From contig SADC01000125.1 in the NCBI GenBank assembly GCA_004194705.1, positions 124,001-188,000 on the forward strand: a stretch of 64,000 bases of DNA. The letters run 5' to 3'. Origin of the DNA: Ditylenchus dipsaci. Lineage: Eukaryota; Nematoda; Chromadorea; Rhabditida; Anguinidae. The position numbers and the translations under genes are program-made. The notes under the pieces are model-generated. The model saw nothing but the letters and a program-made list of their open reading frames with translations, was not told the origin of the DNA and made no database searches. Below are positions 21,620 to 33,547 of the stretch, piece after piece (within the stretch, counting starts at the first letter, position 1; each line of letters starts with the position of its first letter).

Positions 21620-23180
21620 TCGACCCTTGATTTCATGAGATAAAGATGTGCGCACTCACTTTCCTGAGACATAGTTCCACAAACATTGTGGTACTTCTGC
21701 TGTTTCCACCACTCCCCTCCCCTTTTGCTCCATTTTTTAAAAGTGACCATAATCAAGTTCTAAATTATTTTTTGTTCAACAAGATTAAAGGGGTATTCCC
21801 GTCTTCGACAACGGTTGTCCCCGCCGATTCAAAAAAAAACCCGAATAATTGATAAACATAAACATTCAACTTGGTCTTTAACAAAACTTTACGTAAAATT
21901 AAATTCTAGGCCTTATTTTGTTAGAAGCAAGCTGAGAAATCCGTACAGAAGTTCAATGATCAGAAAAAATTTGATTGGCGGGGGACAATCCAAAACGCGT
22001 GGCCATGGCCTTTTTTAAGAAGCATTTCTAAACGATTTCTAAGCTTAAAATAGTCCAGTTTGTAAACAAATGGACTCACACCCCTCAGAGGTAGATCTTC
22101 ATTTTAAGGTATTTTGACTACATTTTAGATTTTATGACAAGTGAAGGTGAAAAGGATAGATTTCGAACATGTCCTTCACTTTCTGAGGCCTACCGCATAT
22201 AGAAACTCTGGTATGCATTTTTAAAAAATAGTTTAAAACTTGATTTCGGGCCACTTTTTAAAAAAGGGCAGGGGTGGGAAGCAGAAATACCTTAATTGTC
22301 TTAGCAGAGTGGTAGGTATAAAATTAATTTTTATTCGTTAAAAATAGTTATTGGGCAGCTTTTAGATCTTGCATGAGTATATGGACTAACCCTTATAATT
22401 TTTTAGAAATAAGTTAGGCTGTCAAAAAATTATTAAAGCTTTCCTTCTTAATGCATTTATGATTTTCAACCTAAGAGATCAACCAACTTTTTCTACAAAT
22501 AATAAAAATAAAATGCTCCAAAAACTACACATCAAAAAAGCCAACCAAAATATATTTGATACACTTCTCCAAATCATTTCGCAGTTCAGCTTTATGCAAC
22601 CTATCAAACCAACCATCTATGTATTGGTGGGAGTAAGAAAGTCAAAATAGAAACAAACAAGGCTATTGCCAGCCTCCCATCATCAACCACTTCCAATAGT
22701 GATGGTTATACAAAAAAGAGCTTTGTGCTGTTGATGACCCTGGTCAAGCCTGCGCCCAAATGATTAGGATCTCCACTCAAAAACAACAGCAATAATCACT
22801 GCAGCAGAGCAAGGTTTATTAGTCAAAGGGCTTCCAAATTAACATAAATGTGTGTTTATATTTGCCGAAATATATCTTTACAGCCCCCTGCCCCAATCCT
22901 GGCTGGCTGTTAATCTCTGCGGAGAATTTGCATAGAATAATGGTGCTGCTGTAAATATATGTTTTGTAGTAGCCTGGCACTAAAATGAGCAATCACTCGC
23001 TTGAAATTTTATTAGTTTTGTAAGAAAAATATGATTAGTGGTGTTGGTAGTGCAGGAATGTGTCTCCCTGGATTAATGGGACGGAAAATAGTTTTTGAGA
23101 AGATGGATTTATGAGATTTGAGGGTTTGTGCTCCTACTGCTCATCTTATGTTGTCTTCTTCTAATGGCTCTTTTGTTTGT
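21620..23180. other. Intergenic sequence without assigned feature
   Basis: About 1.5 kb of AT-rich DNA between repeats. Scattered short frames lack splice support or domains. Confidence 0.5.
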
Positions 23181-23425
23181 TTATTTTAGAGAAGCAGTAG
23201 CAGAAATGCTCATCATATCCCTTGCTTTTGGCGCAAAAGCATCGATTTTAATTGAATGAACGCCCACCATTGACTTCTCAAAGAGCTGGCGGATGTCTTT
23301 GTTTGGATCGCTTTGGCAGGTAATGGTCAAGTAGGGAAGACATGACCCTGATCGGTACAATAATTTCAAGGAATTAATGGTTTGATTCCATGGAGCAGCA
23401 AGAGTTAAATTAAACTGCACCATGC
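23181..23425 (-). CDS. Orphan coding-like terminal exon, product unrecognised
   Basis: After an acceptor (GCATGGTGCAG) the frame reads FNLTLAAPWNQTINSLKLL...SDPNKDIRQLFEKSMVG...IKIDAFAPKARDMM and stops at 23183-23181. Residue use is protein-like and hydrophobic/charged spacing looks folded. I found no partner exon upstream (to the right); the region there is repeats. Could be the 3' end of a gene with a large intron or an isolated fragment. Confidence 0.4.
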
Positions 23426-23442
23426 AAATTTGTAAAATCTAA

Positions 23443-23886
23443 TACAGTTGCCGCTCGAGTTAATGACACCCCGAAAACTTCGTTCCCGCCTAGGGTCGAC
23501 ACTTTTTTTAGCTTGATTTTCGAAAACTTTTGACCGTTTTCTTTTGTCAGTCGGGTCGAAAATATCGCAAGGATCGCGATTTTGACGATCGTTTTTTAAA
23601 ATCATGAAATTCTTCTCTCCAAAAATCCAAATCTCGATTTAACGACAACCATTATCAAAAATGGTTTTTTTAATAAAAAAAATGGTGTCTTTAATCGAGA
23701 TTTGGATTTTTGAAGAGAAAAGTTTCATGATTCTGAAAACGATAAGCAAAATCGGAATCCTTGCGATATTCGCGACCCGACTGTCAAAAGAAAACCGTCA
23801 AAATTTTCGAAAATCGAGCTAAAAAGTGTCGGACCCAAGGCGGGAACGAACTTTTTGGGGTGTCATTAAATCGAGCGGCAACTGTA
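23443..23886. repeat. pogo/Tigger-like foldback MITE, variable word CTCGAGTTAATGACACC
   Basis: TACAGTTGCCGCTCGAGTTA at the left, TAAATCGAGCGGCAACTGTA at the right; arms about 200 nt, TA-type ends. Immediately beside the orphan exon. Confidence 0.88.
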
Positions 23887-24472
23887 CCTAATTTTTTGAA
23901 TTTTTCTATCTCAATAAGGTTGTTATCAAAAATGTTGGTGAACAATTAGAAATATACAAATTTAGCAAAAATTTGGATGAATTTCAAAAATTAAATGCTC
24001 GGGCGCAAGAATATTGGGAAGGCTTGAGAAAATTGCTTTTTCAAGAAAAGCACATAGGCATCGAAATAATATTTTGAAATCGGGGGTTCGTTGAATCGAT
24101 GTTTGCCTGTATGTCATGTCATAATATATAAAATATTTTTTAAAATTAAGGCTAAAAAGAAGTTGGAGAAGGTCAATGGACCAGCAGTTGACAGGAAATC
24201 AAAGCAAATCAACCTAACTCAAATAAATTAGGAACAAAGAGAGGACAAGTATTTGCGCAACCACTAGCTAGCACTAAACACATCCAGCACAATAAAACAA
24301 CAACTACACAAAATTAGGTGAACTTTGAAAAGAGAAAAAAAAACAATCAAGTGGAGTGAAGAGAGCAATTGTTGCAGAAGTAATCAACAAACACCAGACT
24401 TGATCTGCCTGCATTCGCAAATATAATTTTTGCATAAAAGCATTTGTAGCTAAATCGAACCTCGGTAATTCA

Positions 24473-24590
24473 TACCGTATTTCCTTAAATTATTTGGCTG
24501 GCCGCTAAACATTTTGTATGCCCTCTAGGGGTCGCTGAATAATAGGGGATTGCTAAAATAGAGGGAGTTGGTGAATTAGGAAATATGGTA
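24473..24590. repeat. TACCGTATTT MITE, diverged
   Basis: TACCGTATTTCCTTAAATTA at the left, GTGAATTAGGAAATATGGTA at the right; both ends are recognisable but substituted. Confidence 0.65.
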
Positions 24591-24604
24591 TCCCTAATTA
24601 CGGC

Positions 24605-25501
24605 CAGAGGGTGCAAAGATCAGATCGATCTAGATCATATCAGTTTAGATCAGACTTCCAAATATCAGATCAGTTCAGATCATATATATCTGAACTGATC
24701 TGACAGACATTATTGTCGAAATAGCCTAAATTTTACGGGAATTTAAATTTTATAGTTGAAATGACTTGGAACGCTCAGAATCACATCCGAGAAGGGTCAC
24801 AAGCCACTGAAAGTTGGTTTTTTGAGGGCTTACAGTCAACTCCCTGCATAGTGTACACCCGCCGTAGTGTACACCCGCCGTAGTGTAAACCGCCACCCAA
24901 GTACACATCTAGTTCCAATGTGGTTGGCCACCACACAGTCAACTCCCTTCATAGTAACCCTTTCCATAGTGCATCCCCGCCATAGCGCACACCTGGCGCC
25001 GATCCCTTGGGTGTGCACTATGGCGAGAGTTGACTATACCGTGAACTTTTTGCAAAAGATTCTATTGCGCTTATCAGATTTGCCGTTTGATCGACTCAAT
25101 GGTTCATAATCTCCTCCTGAACCATTCAGAAGCACCCTAAACCACTCAAACCATTCCTACCAGTATTAATTATCCGTAACCTGTGTTCAGGGTGGTTCTG
25201 AATGGTTCAGGGTGGGATTCTGAGCCATTGAGTCGATCAAACAGCAAGTCTGATGAGTGCAATCGAATTTCGGCAAAAAGTTCACCCCTAGCAAAACCGA
25301 AAAACCAACTTTTAGTGGGCTTTGACCTTTCTGGGCTGGGATTTTAAGCGATGCAAGTCGTTTTCAGACTAGAAAATTTGAATTCATGCAAAATTTAGGT
25401 TATTTTTGACATAATATATTGTCAGATCAGAACAGATCGATCTGATCTAAACTGATTTGATCTGAACTGATCTAGATTGATCTGATCTCTGCCCACCTCT
25501 G
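24605..25501. mobile_element. hAT-like element, word AGATCA, 8-bp TSD (7/8)
   Basis: Starts CAGAGGGTGCAAAGATCAG and ends CTGATCTCTGCCCACCTCTG (inverted). Flanked by ATTACGGC (24597-24604) and ATTACGCC (25502-25509). Both termini are dense in GATCAGATC/GATCTGATC. The inner part holds a second inverted block (AATGGTTCA...TGAACCATT) and another MITE. Confidence 0.85.
24830..25037. repeat. Nested pogo-like MITE, word AGTGTACACCC
   Basis: TACAGTCAACTCCCTGCATA at the left; CTATGGCGAGAGTTGACTAT then A at the right; GTGTACACC-type words repeat inside. Nested in the 24605-25501 element. Confidence 0.6.
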
Positions 25502-25509
25502 ATTACGCC

Positions 25510-27600
25510 TAATTTATGAATATGAATGAATACTTGCAAACACAATCGCTAAAATTGGAGCCGGAATGATCCTGGCCAAACTTGTTAAACAGAATTTTCA
25601 CAAGACTTCAAAATTTGAGTTAGATGATATGTGCTATCGAGGTTTGACTGTAAAAGGATCGATTTCAAAAGAACAAGGTATTAAACCTTTCTTTTTCCTT
25701 TTTTAACACAAATTTTTTTCTCACTTTTTCAAAAAGTAATTAAAACAAACAATAAAAAGCGGGGATCCAGTAGTGTTATTCTTTCTTAAAATTTTTTATA
25801 AGCGTTCCACCTGATTTGACAAAAAGTTTGTCTTTTTTTTCAATAGTCTGAGGCCATCAATATCAGATTCAACGACAAGCGAGCGAAAACAAGGATGGTT
25901 TAAACAAATCTCCTGTATGGTAGAGCGCTGCTATGCCTTTTTACCTTTTTACCCATCCAAGGATGTTTTTAGATTTACCCACACACTAATAATACTCACT
26001 AATCAACCACAAAAGAAAAACATGAAGAGTAACGCAAGAAAACAAATAAATGTGCTTTTTCAAGAACAGGAGATATTCTCGTGGTGGATATATGCACTAC
26101 TGGAACCACAGTTTGGGGCTCTCCAGCAGCAAGCACTTGAGTTCCCAACCTTTCCCCTTCACAACTTGCTCTCCCACCTTTTGTACACTCACTAACTGGC
26201 AGATTTTTTTTGCTAAGAATTTAGGTGTGTGAGAGGGGGAGGGTATATCCAACAGACAATATTTTTTGAGAGCAAACACAAGACTGGATTGGAAAAAAGT
26301 AGTAGAACTGATTGGGGTAGGCGGGGAACGCCTGTTTTTCTGTTGCAACAACCGCCAACGGTCAATTTTGGTTAATTAAATGATGATGAGTGGACAAACA
26401 AAAATGAGGTTTATTGGGCGGGGGGACAGCTGGTCTGTTCCTCCCAGTGTTCTTTTGGCTGCTACTGCTGCTTCTCAGACAATTTCGTTTGCAAAAACAA
26501 ATGGGGAATGGCGGAAGGCTATTTGTTAAGGGGATAGAAAAGCAGCAGCAGCTCAAAAACCAATAAACAATGCTGGAAATGTGGCTGAAAAATCCATGAA
26601 CTACATAAACTGCTACATTTTTTTATTAGTGAAAAGAAGGAAGAATCGGGCTCAATATTAGTTTTTTATTTGTCTGAAAATTTAAACTCGACTTGATTTT
26701 TTGGGGTTTGTAGAAGATGTATAACACATTTGAGTTGTGAAAATGCGATACTTTTCGATTTTTCCGAAAATATCATTTTGTGCTTTTTTCCTGACTATTG
26801 AGACTTACTGTTTGCCTAAAAAGCAAGGCTATCATACGATAAAAAAATAAAAAGTCGGACGGCTGGACATTTGTCACTTTTTGTCGTGAGATTAATAAGG
26901 CTGAAACGGGATATAAAGACGGAAATCGGGTCTTAAAAGGATCGGCCTTAAAATCGGCCCATGAATACAAAAATTTTCCTAATTATTGAATTTCTGTACG
27001 AAGTTTTCAGCTTGGTTTATAACAAAACAAGGCCTAGAATTTAATTTTAGGTATGGTTTCGTTAGAAACCAAGTTGAAAAATCCGTACACAAGTTCAATG
27101 ATTAGGAAAATATTTTGGATTCCCGGCACCAACCTCTCATTAGCGTGGGCATGCCCTTTAACGACATAAATCTTCATTTTTACACCTAATATGTCGTTGT
27201 TTTAACTGGTGCTCGACTATTTTTAGGTAAAAAACTTTTCCATAGTTTTTGGTCTTAGAGGACCAAGATAGTTTACCTCAAAAAGAAAAAAGAGTATTTA
27301 GTTGTGCGTGGATACCGTAGTGAATATTATCGAAGGTTTGCAACAAGAACTAAGTGCTTCAAGAGTTTTCAAAGTTTCAAATAATAATAAATTAAAAAAT
27401 CATAAAAGATTGATTTTTTTGCAGTTGTAATTTTTTTGGAAATTTTCTACAGTCTAAATATTTCTGGCCATACCTTGTACATTTTATTAACGGCTAGAAA
27501 TGAAAACAAAAATGCACAATAATGTTTAAAAATTGTAATAAATTATTTTTTCAAAGCCTAAGTTGCTCATGCTTCAGCGCTCAACGGTTCAAGCTCTTAA
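25510..27600. other. Intergenic, no gene recognised
   Basis: AT-rich DNA with short frames on both strands; none has flanking splice sites plus a domain. A CATTAGCGTGGGCATGCCC piece near 27140 resembles the end of the TTAA-flanked MITE at 28258. Confidence 0.5.
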
Positions 27601-27613
27601 ATCATAAAACTGT

Positions 27614-29710
27614 TTAAAAAATAAATAAGCAAGAATAAGTACCAGAGCAAGTAGCCGCAGAAAGACCATTTATTTCAACGACTGCTAAGTTGGATTCCAG
27701 AGTGGACGACTCGTTTATGTGGAAGCCAATAAACTGAACCACGACAATAAAATTCAATCAAAGTCAATCAATCAAACTCACCAACTGGTAGCTCCAAGTT
27801 CCTAGTAATCCGCCAAACATAGGCGCCACAATTGGGATCTGGAAAATTTATTATTGTCGGACTTTTTTTTACGACATTTACAAAAACTAACCCAGAAATA
27901 GTAGCCATGCCACCTAAAATAATATTTACAGTCACATATATTTTGCGCAAATTCGCCTAAAAACTTACGAGAACACTTCCCAGCCATATCCCGCGAAAAA
28001 GGCAAAACACGAGGGCCAAAGTCACGAGCTGGATTGATTGTATTGCCTGGATCAAGAAATATTTAGTATTTGCTCTATATTTGTCCAAAAAAAATACCTA
28101 GATTCATGCCATAAGAGCAGCCTACAATAAACAGTCCTAGTCCAAAAAAGAGAGGCTGCAGTCCGCTGGGTATTTTATTTCGTTTATCAATAATTATAGA
28201 GATAAATAGGACTAGAGAGCAGTGCCTACCACCTGAGGTTCAAAAAAATTTAATTAAAGGGGCATGCCCGTGCGTTTCAAAAAGTTAAGGCGGGAACCAG
28301 CAATTTTTTTGAATCGTTCTATTTTTCAGTCGTTTTGCGTCAAATCTAATATTAATGACCCTATAACTACTTTTAAAAACTAGGCAGGAAACTTTAAAAA
28401 TCTGAATGCGTATGCATGTGAAACTTGATCGAGAAAGAAAAAAAGTGCTGATCCCCGCCTTTTATAAGTGTCGGGCACGGGCATGCCCCTTTAATTCATA
28501 TATATATAATCAAATTATGATACCTGGTCCACAAACGCTGTGCTATGACTAATGTGTGGTTTAGGAAAAGAACAAAAAAGACCAGCGGTTGCTTTTTCAC
28601 CAGCAATAGCTTGAATGCCACCAGTATAGTTTTGAATCTCGTCTTAAATACAAAATATCAATTTCTTTGCTGCAAATCTTCCAAATTAATAAGATAACCC
28701 ACCAGTGTAAACCATGTAACTGAGACCAGATCCAACAAAAGCAGCAAATGTCTGAACTATGCTGTAGTATATGACATGCATAAATGGCAGTTTCCCAAGA
28801 CTGAACATAGCGAGTGACACCGCTGGATTCATGTGCCCTCCTATAATTAGTCACATAATATTTGGAAAGTGGGAGCGAAGAGTTGTACCGGATGTATAGA
28901 AGGTGCCATAAACACACAGGGCAACCAAAATTCCACCCCAGATGGATGTGCAGCCTGTCAACCCAATAGTTAAGTTTATTGTTTGAAAAAAAATGTCATA
29001 CCAGCTGTTCATTTTGCCATCAGTCAAAACGTGTTGAGCCACGATGCCAGTGCCAACGAACTAAATTAATGAAGCTGCAGAAAAACGAATAGAGTTACCG
29101 TTGAGTCTCGATACAAGACCACCCCTTGGAACTAGCCATAAGGGATTTTGGCGCTAGTGTAGAAACCACCGCCCCCACCCTTATCTGACCTATTCATAAT
29201 CGCTGTGACTACCCTTTTAAACAACAAGCTTAGGCTTAGCTCTTAGGCTCGGGGGTAGGCCAGCTTACAGAAGTTGACACTAATAACTGTGTTACGCACT
29301 TTTTCTGGGGTCTGGGACATATATTTTTACTAAGTTTTAAAAGTGAAAATCATGGAGGTGGGGGATATTCAATACTAGGGTCGGGATTTTTAACACAGGT
29401 GTATTGGTGATACTATCATAACACACCTCCCTCCCTCTCCAAGAATTTTCAGTTAGCCTTACCTCAAGGTCAATCCTTAAATACAAGTAAGGTCTTTATA
29501 TCGGTGGGGTCAGGAGACTCACTGCATTCTAAAATAACATACCAGCAAAATAGTGGTAGCGAAGAATTCAGACAGCAAATTGACCACTAGGGGATCTAAC
29601 AAAAACAACTGTGTGCAAGTAATGAAATTCAGCTGAAAAAACATACTTCTAATACGAAACCTTTGTCTATACCGCTCTGGTGGACTCTGTTCCTCCATTT
29701 TCTTGGTCAT
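27614..29710 (-). CDS. Aquaglyceroporin (MIP family channel)
   Basis: Plasma-membrane channel for water and small solutes such as glycerol. Exons in order: 29710 to about 29522 (MTKKMEEQSPPERYRQRFRIR, then NPLVVNLLSEFFATTILL after a 51-nt intron); 29068 to about 28868 (FVGTGIVAQHVL...LHIHLGWNFG, GVYG-like segment); about 28853-28700 with the first pore motif GGHMNPAVSLAMFSLG; about 28640-28525; about 28222-28095 (IIIDKRNKIPSGLQPLFFGLG); about 28046-27968 with the second motif NTINPARDFGPR; about 27918-27895 (GWHGYYFW); 27840-27785 (IPIVAPMFGGLLGTWSYQL); last exon about 27730-27614 (FIGFHINESS..., stop). Asp after the second NPAR is the glycerol-facilitator signature. Frame slips near 28930 (TTTTGGTTGCC) and near 28210 (CTCTAGTC) look like base errors. 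Six hydrophobic segments fit the family. Confidence 0.92.
28258..28490. mobile_element. piggyBac-like MITE with TTAA target duplication
   Basis: Ends AGGGGCATGCCCGTGCG and CGGGCATGCCCCT are inverted and flanked on both sides by TTAA (28254-28257 and 28491-28494), the piggyBac target. Lies in an aquaporin intron. Related, less complete pieces occur at 45020-45226 and 55812-56012. Confidence 0.8.
29130..29480. repeat. Dispersed repeat, partner of 31576-31822
   Basis: Shares TTAGGCTTAGCTCTTAGGCT, GGTAGGCCAG and GTTACGCAC...TCTGGG in the same order with 31576-31822. Occupies the first large aquaporin intron. Confidence 0.65.
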
Positions 29711-29866
29711 TCTCTGCAAGCTTAAAATGTATTATTGAACACACATAATAAAAATAAGCCTTTTATTAGCACCTTAACTATTACATGAAGTTTCTTATAA
29801 TTTTTTGAGTAAAAAAGAATAAGGAAATAAATTCGGAGCTAATGTTAAGATATATAGGCTTTTATA

Positions 29867-30042
29867 CTATTCCTCATAATAAACTTGGTGGTTGTCTATG
29901 CAGAGGGCACTTTCGCAATCCTTGCCTCCCCCCACCCCCTTGGGTGGACAGTGAAGTGTGAACACTGGTCTAGGAGCCTCAAAGGCTAGCTGACATGTGC
30001 TGCAACAAGCATTAGCAATGACTCTGCCATCACCAAAGACCG
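29867..30042 (-). CDS. Possible Cys-containing terminal exon
   Basis: After an acceptor (TTTGTAAAAAAG) the frame reads GDGRVIANACCSTCQLAFEA, then LHCPPKG, DCESALCIDNHQVYYEE and a stop. Six cysteines in about 60 residues suggest a secreted or extracellular domain, but I recognise no family and could not join upstream exons. It ends about 160 nt 5' of the aquaporin start, on the same strand. Confidence 0.4.
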
Positions 30043-30344
30043 CTTTTTTACAAAAAAAATATTTCGATGATTTTTTTAAGATTTCGAAAGGAATTGTTTT
30101 AAGATCCGATCCACTGTTTACAGTTTTCAAAATTATTTTCTGTTTTTTAAATACGCTTTAAACTTGTTATTTTTATTTCAGGCTTCTTTTTGTTTTATGA
30201 GTTTCAAAAAATTTTAAAGGCTGTTACTGAAGTTGCCCCTTTAATGTCTTAAAACCTCCCTTTCTACTCTTTTCAAAACATTTTTGCAGGAATAAAAATA
30301 TTAGGTTTTACCAAAAGTTATATATTTATCCGCTTTTTTAGCTA

Positions 30345-30655
30345 GGGAAAAATTAGCAAAAACGAAATTTGCCAAATACGAAAATTGCCGAGACGAAATT
30401 TTCCAAAACGAAAATTGCCACAATGAAATTCACCAAATCGGAATTTTCCAAAATAAAATTCGCCTAACGTGGATTTTATGTGAGAAAGTTTGCTGAACGC
30501 TAAATGGCTACATATTTTTTTAGGCAAAACTTACGCTTGATAAATTTCGATGTGGCGAATTTCGTTTCGCCGAACTGCAATTTGGCAATTTCTGTTTCGG
30601 CAAAACATACGTTTGGCGAATTTCATTTTTCGGCAATTTTCCGTAGCCGCTTTTT
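30345..30655. mobile_element. Word-array element, word ACGAAATTTGCC
   Basis: AACGAAATTTGCCAAA, ACGAAAATTGCC and their complements (GGCGAATTTCGTTTCGCC) recur more than ten times in both orientations between GGGAAAAATTAGC and GGCAATTTTCCG. No coding signal. Confidence 0.6.
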
Positions 30656-31575
30656 CAGCTCTTAACTGTATACAACAGTAGGCAGCAACAATAGTAAAAT
30701 AATAAAAACAAATAGAAGGACACATTATTTTGATTATAGTCTGAAATTTTACCATACTATCCCGACAAAATATAAAACTGAAATTTTCACGTGAAACTGT
30801 TGCTTTAATGCATCAAACCAATAAAACAAAAAAATGCTTGACATCAGCACTATACTAAGGCGATTAAATCCGTCTCACTAATATATTATTTTTTCTGAAC
30901 CAAAATTTTTTGGTTGTTCTAGTGATAACTATTGGGTTTGTGCTTTACACCATGCGGATGCTGTTTTTTGTCTGCCTCAACATGGCTGCTACTAGTCATG
31001 CACTTGTTTACACTCTTGTTTTTAGGAATTTCCCTCCAGACTCTGTTGAGTCTGTGCTTGTTTGTTTACGTTTTTTGTGTTCTTTCTACACTCACAGCTA
31101 CCTCAAAAAACAGCTAAAAAGATTGCTTGACTGAACCGAAAAGATGTTTTTTGAAATCTTATAAACTTTTTGCTACAAATCTGTTTTCAAAATTCTTTAT
31201 TTTTCTTCAAAATGATAAAAACAACTTTAAGAAAAAAAAACAAAAATGCTTACCCTATAAGACTTGTCCCACTTGGCTGACATTGCCTGCTGCTGCTATA
31301 TTTGACTTCAAATAGCAATATAACAACTAACTAATGGAGTATTAAGCATTTATAAAATGAATAAAAACAAACAATTATTTAAAACCAAGTCAGTGAACAA
31401 GATGGAAAATTGTGAGAGTGGTCGTGCAGAATATTGATTTTTCTTGGTAATAGTGGAGCAAAGGAAGGTGGACCAAAGGTGACACAATAACAGAAAAAAA
31501 TATACAGTTCATAATGGATATGATAGAGCCAAATCTAAAGCTTTTGTCCATGAATAGAAACAATTTGAAAAAGAG

Positions 31576-31822
31576 GCGCTAGTAGCGAATACTCATCCCC
31601 CCCCCTAAAAATATTTCTTATAAAATTTGCTGTAACTACTCTTTGGAACAACAAGTTTAAGATTAGCTCTTAGGCTTGGGGTAGGCCAGAGTATGGAAGT
31701 TGTGACTAATAAATGTCTTACGCACATTTTTCTGGGTCTTAGACATATATTTGGGTACTTTTTACTTAGGTTAAAGAAGGAAAAAATTTTAGGGGGGGGG
31801 GGGGTATTTGCTACTAGTGTCA
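31576..31822. repeat. Foldback dispersed repeat, partner of 29130-29480
   Basis: GCTAGTAGCGAATACTC at the left and GGTATTTGCTACTAGTG at the right are inverted; the interior matches the aquaporin-intron copy. Contains a poly-G run near 31793. Confidence 0.7.
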
Positions 31823-32203
31823 AAAAAGAAAATGCTAATGGAAGAAGTCGATTCTCGTAGAAATAAAACTAGGGCTTTTGTTAGCCTTGTTATTCTGGAT
31901 CAACTTGACGAGGTCACTGATAAATTGGCTTTCTTTGCCGAGTCCTGCCTAAAAATTGTAGCAGCTTATGGCTTGTGTCATTTATTGCAAAAATGACTAT
32001 GATCGACAAAAGTATTTTGCCTTATTTTTCAAAAGTAGTATAAGGTTATTAGTATTAGATTGAAGTAAAGTAAAACTGGAGCGGTTGATTTTTTCCGGTC
32101 CCGCTTTTTTTTAAATGCACGGGCATGCTCCTATATACCAAAAATTATATTTTTTCTGATACTTTTTGTATCACGATTTTTAAAAACATTGAACTTTTTT
32201 AGT

Positions 32204-32454
32204 TACAGTCGAGTCTCGATAATCCGGCACCCCCTAAAGTTCGTTCCCGCCTTGGGTCCGACACTTTTTTACGTTGATTTTTAAAGTCTTTTGCCAAATA
32301 TGAATCGCCAGTCTGGTCCGAAATATCGAAAGGATTCCGATTTTGCCGGTCGTTTTTTTGAATAGCGAAATTTTGGACGTAAAGAGCCGCGGGTCTCGAT
32401 AATCTGGCACCCTTTTTTGAACAAGGGGTGCCGGATTATCGAGACTCGACTGTA
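32204..32454. repeat. pogo/Tigger-like foldback MITE, variable word TCGATAATCCGGCACC
   Basis: TACAGTCGAGTCTCGATAAT and ATTATCGAGACTCGACTGTA are exact inverses. Inner GTTCGTTCCCGCCTTGGGTC block is shared with the other family members. Confidence 0.9.
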
Positions 32455-32620
32455 TTTGAAAATGAAAAAATGTTATTTTCAGTATTTTAAAGCGATAATC
32501 GTGAAAGTCAACAGCTTTATTGCAAAAAGCTAAGAATTAGAAATTTCAGATTGTGCAATGTTTAAGACAATTCAATTTTTAGAAACACATTACCTTTATT
32601 GTTTGCACTCCTAATTGAGG

Positions 32621-33031
32621 TCATTTTTCAACGACCAAACCTTGCTGTTTGTCCACACCAAACTTAGAGTTTGAGCCATATTCTGTGCCATTCACAAGTA
32701 CTCCACCTTTCGCTAAAATCTTAATTTTTTTCAGTTTCGATTATAAATACTAACTATTAGTGGTGATTGTTCCATTCTTAGATATGTTCATAGACAAACC
32801 AGAAGTGCACCATTGCCAAGAATGTTCAAGGAGTTGCCAAACTCCACCTGAGTCTCTCCGTCAGGACCTTTTTCCCAGCTGATCTCACCAAAGGAATTGG
32901 TATCTTGAATGCTTAATTGACTTTGGAGTACTTTCAGATTAGCTCGTTAAGAGTACTAACTTACCACGGGAGTATGCCGCAAGAAATGCTATCAACCAAA
33001 ATAGACGACAAATATTACTAGAGAAAGACAT
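32621..33031 (-). CDS. Small secreted protein, family unrecognised
   Basis: Three exons: 33031-32965, 32930-32755, 32712-32621, joined in phase 1 at both introns (53 and 42 nt incl. GTAAGT and GTTAGT donors). The first exon is a signal peptide, MSFSSNICRLFWLIAFLAAY. The mature part is about 90 residues, rich in Gly, Asn and alternating hydrophobics (DTNSFGEISWEKGPDG, NSLNILGNGALL, MNISKNGTITTN, GGVLVNGTEYGSNSKFGVDK), suggesting a small beta-structured domain with possible N-glycosylation sites. A one-base slip near 32795 (CTTCTGGTTTG) breaks the frame. No disulfide pattern. I do not know its function. Confidence 0.7.
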
Positions 33032-33390
33032 CTTGCAAAAAAGGAATTATAAAGAAAAATACTTATTAGATTTATATGCAATTAATGAGTGACAATTTCG
33101 TTATCAAATATCAATCAATAATAGGTTTTCATTTTGCTATATATATTGTACAATATATCAAAGACGTGATTGCTAGACACTGAACCAGTTTTTGACATTC
33201 CAAAGTTAAGAAAATAGAGTCGGATTACCGACTTCCAACTTCTTACCTTCTCTCTAGCGTTCCCGGATATAGGTCAATTTAGTCGACAGTCAATTCATTG
33301 ACATTTTTGTCAATTCCAGTTTCACCGTGCCAATTGAGTGATTCAGTACAAACTCGTTTTAAAAATGGCTGGCCATTTTTATAATCCTGA

Positions 33391-33532
33391 TACAGTCGAC
33401 TTCCTCTATAACGAACACCCTGTGGACCGGTCTAAGGTGTTCGTTATGGAGGGAGTTCGTTGTAGAGGCCTTATTCAGGGCAAATCCAAGCAAACCAAAA
33501 AAATCGTTCGTTATAGAGGGAGTCGACTGTAT
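33391..33532. repeat. pogo/Tigger-like MITE, variable word CTCTATAACGAACACC
   Basis: TACAGTCGACTTCCTCTATA and TATAGAGGGAGTCGACTGTA are inverted; GTTCGTTATGGAGGGAGTTC inside repeats the same word. Confidence 0.85.
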
Positions 33533-33547
33533 AAACGTTATCATTAG

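Noticed and set aside
30910..31134. Plus-strand hydrophobic frame resembling a GPCR segment
   Set aside because: No conserved seven-helix motif, no flanking splice sites that fit, and a competing overlapping frame of similar quality.
31808..31996. 62-codon plus-strand frame as a gene
   Set aside because: Reads somewhat protein-like and helical but begins inside a repeat edge, with no clear acceptor or domain.
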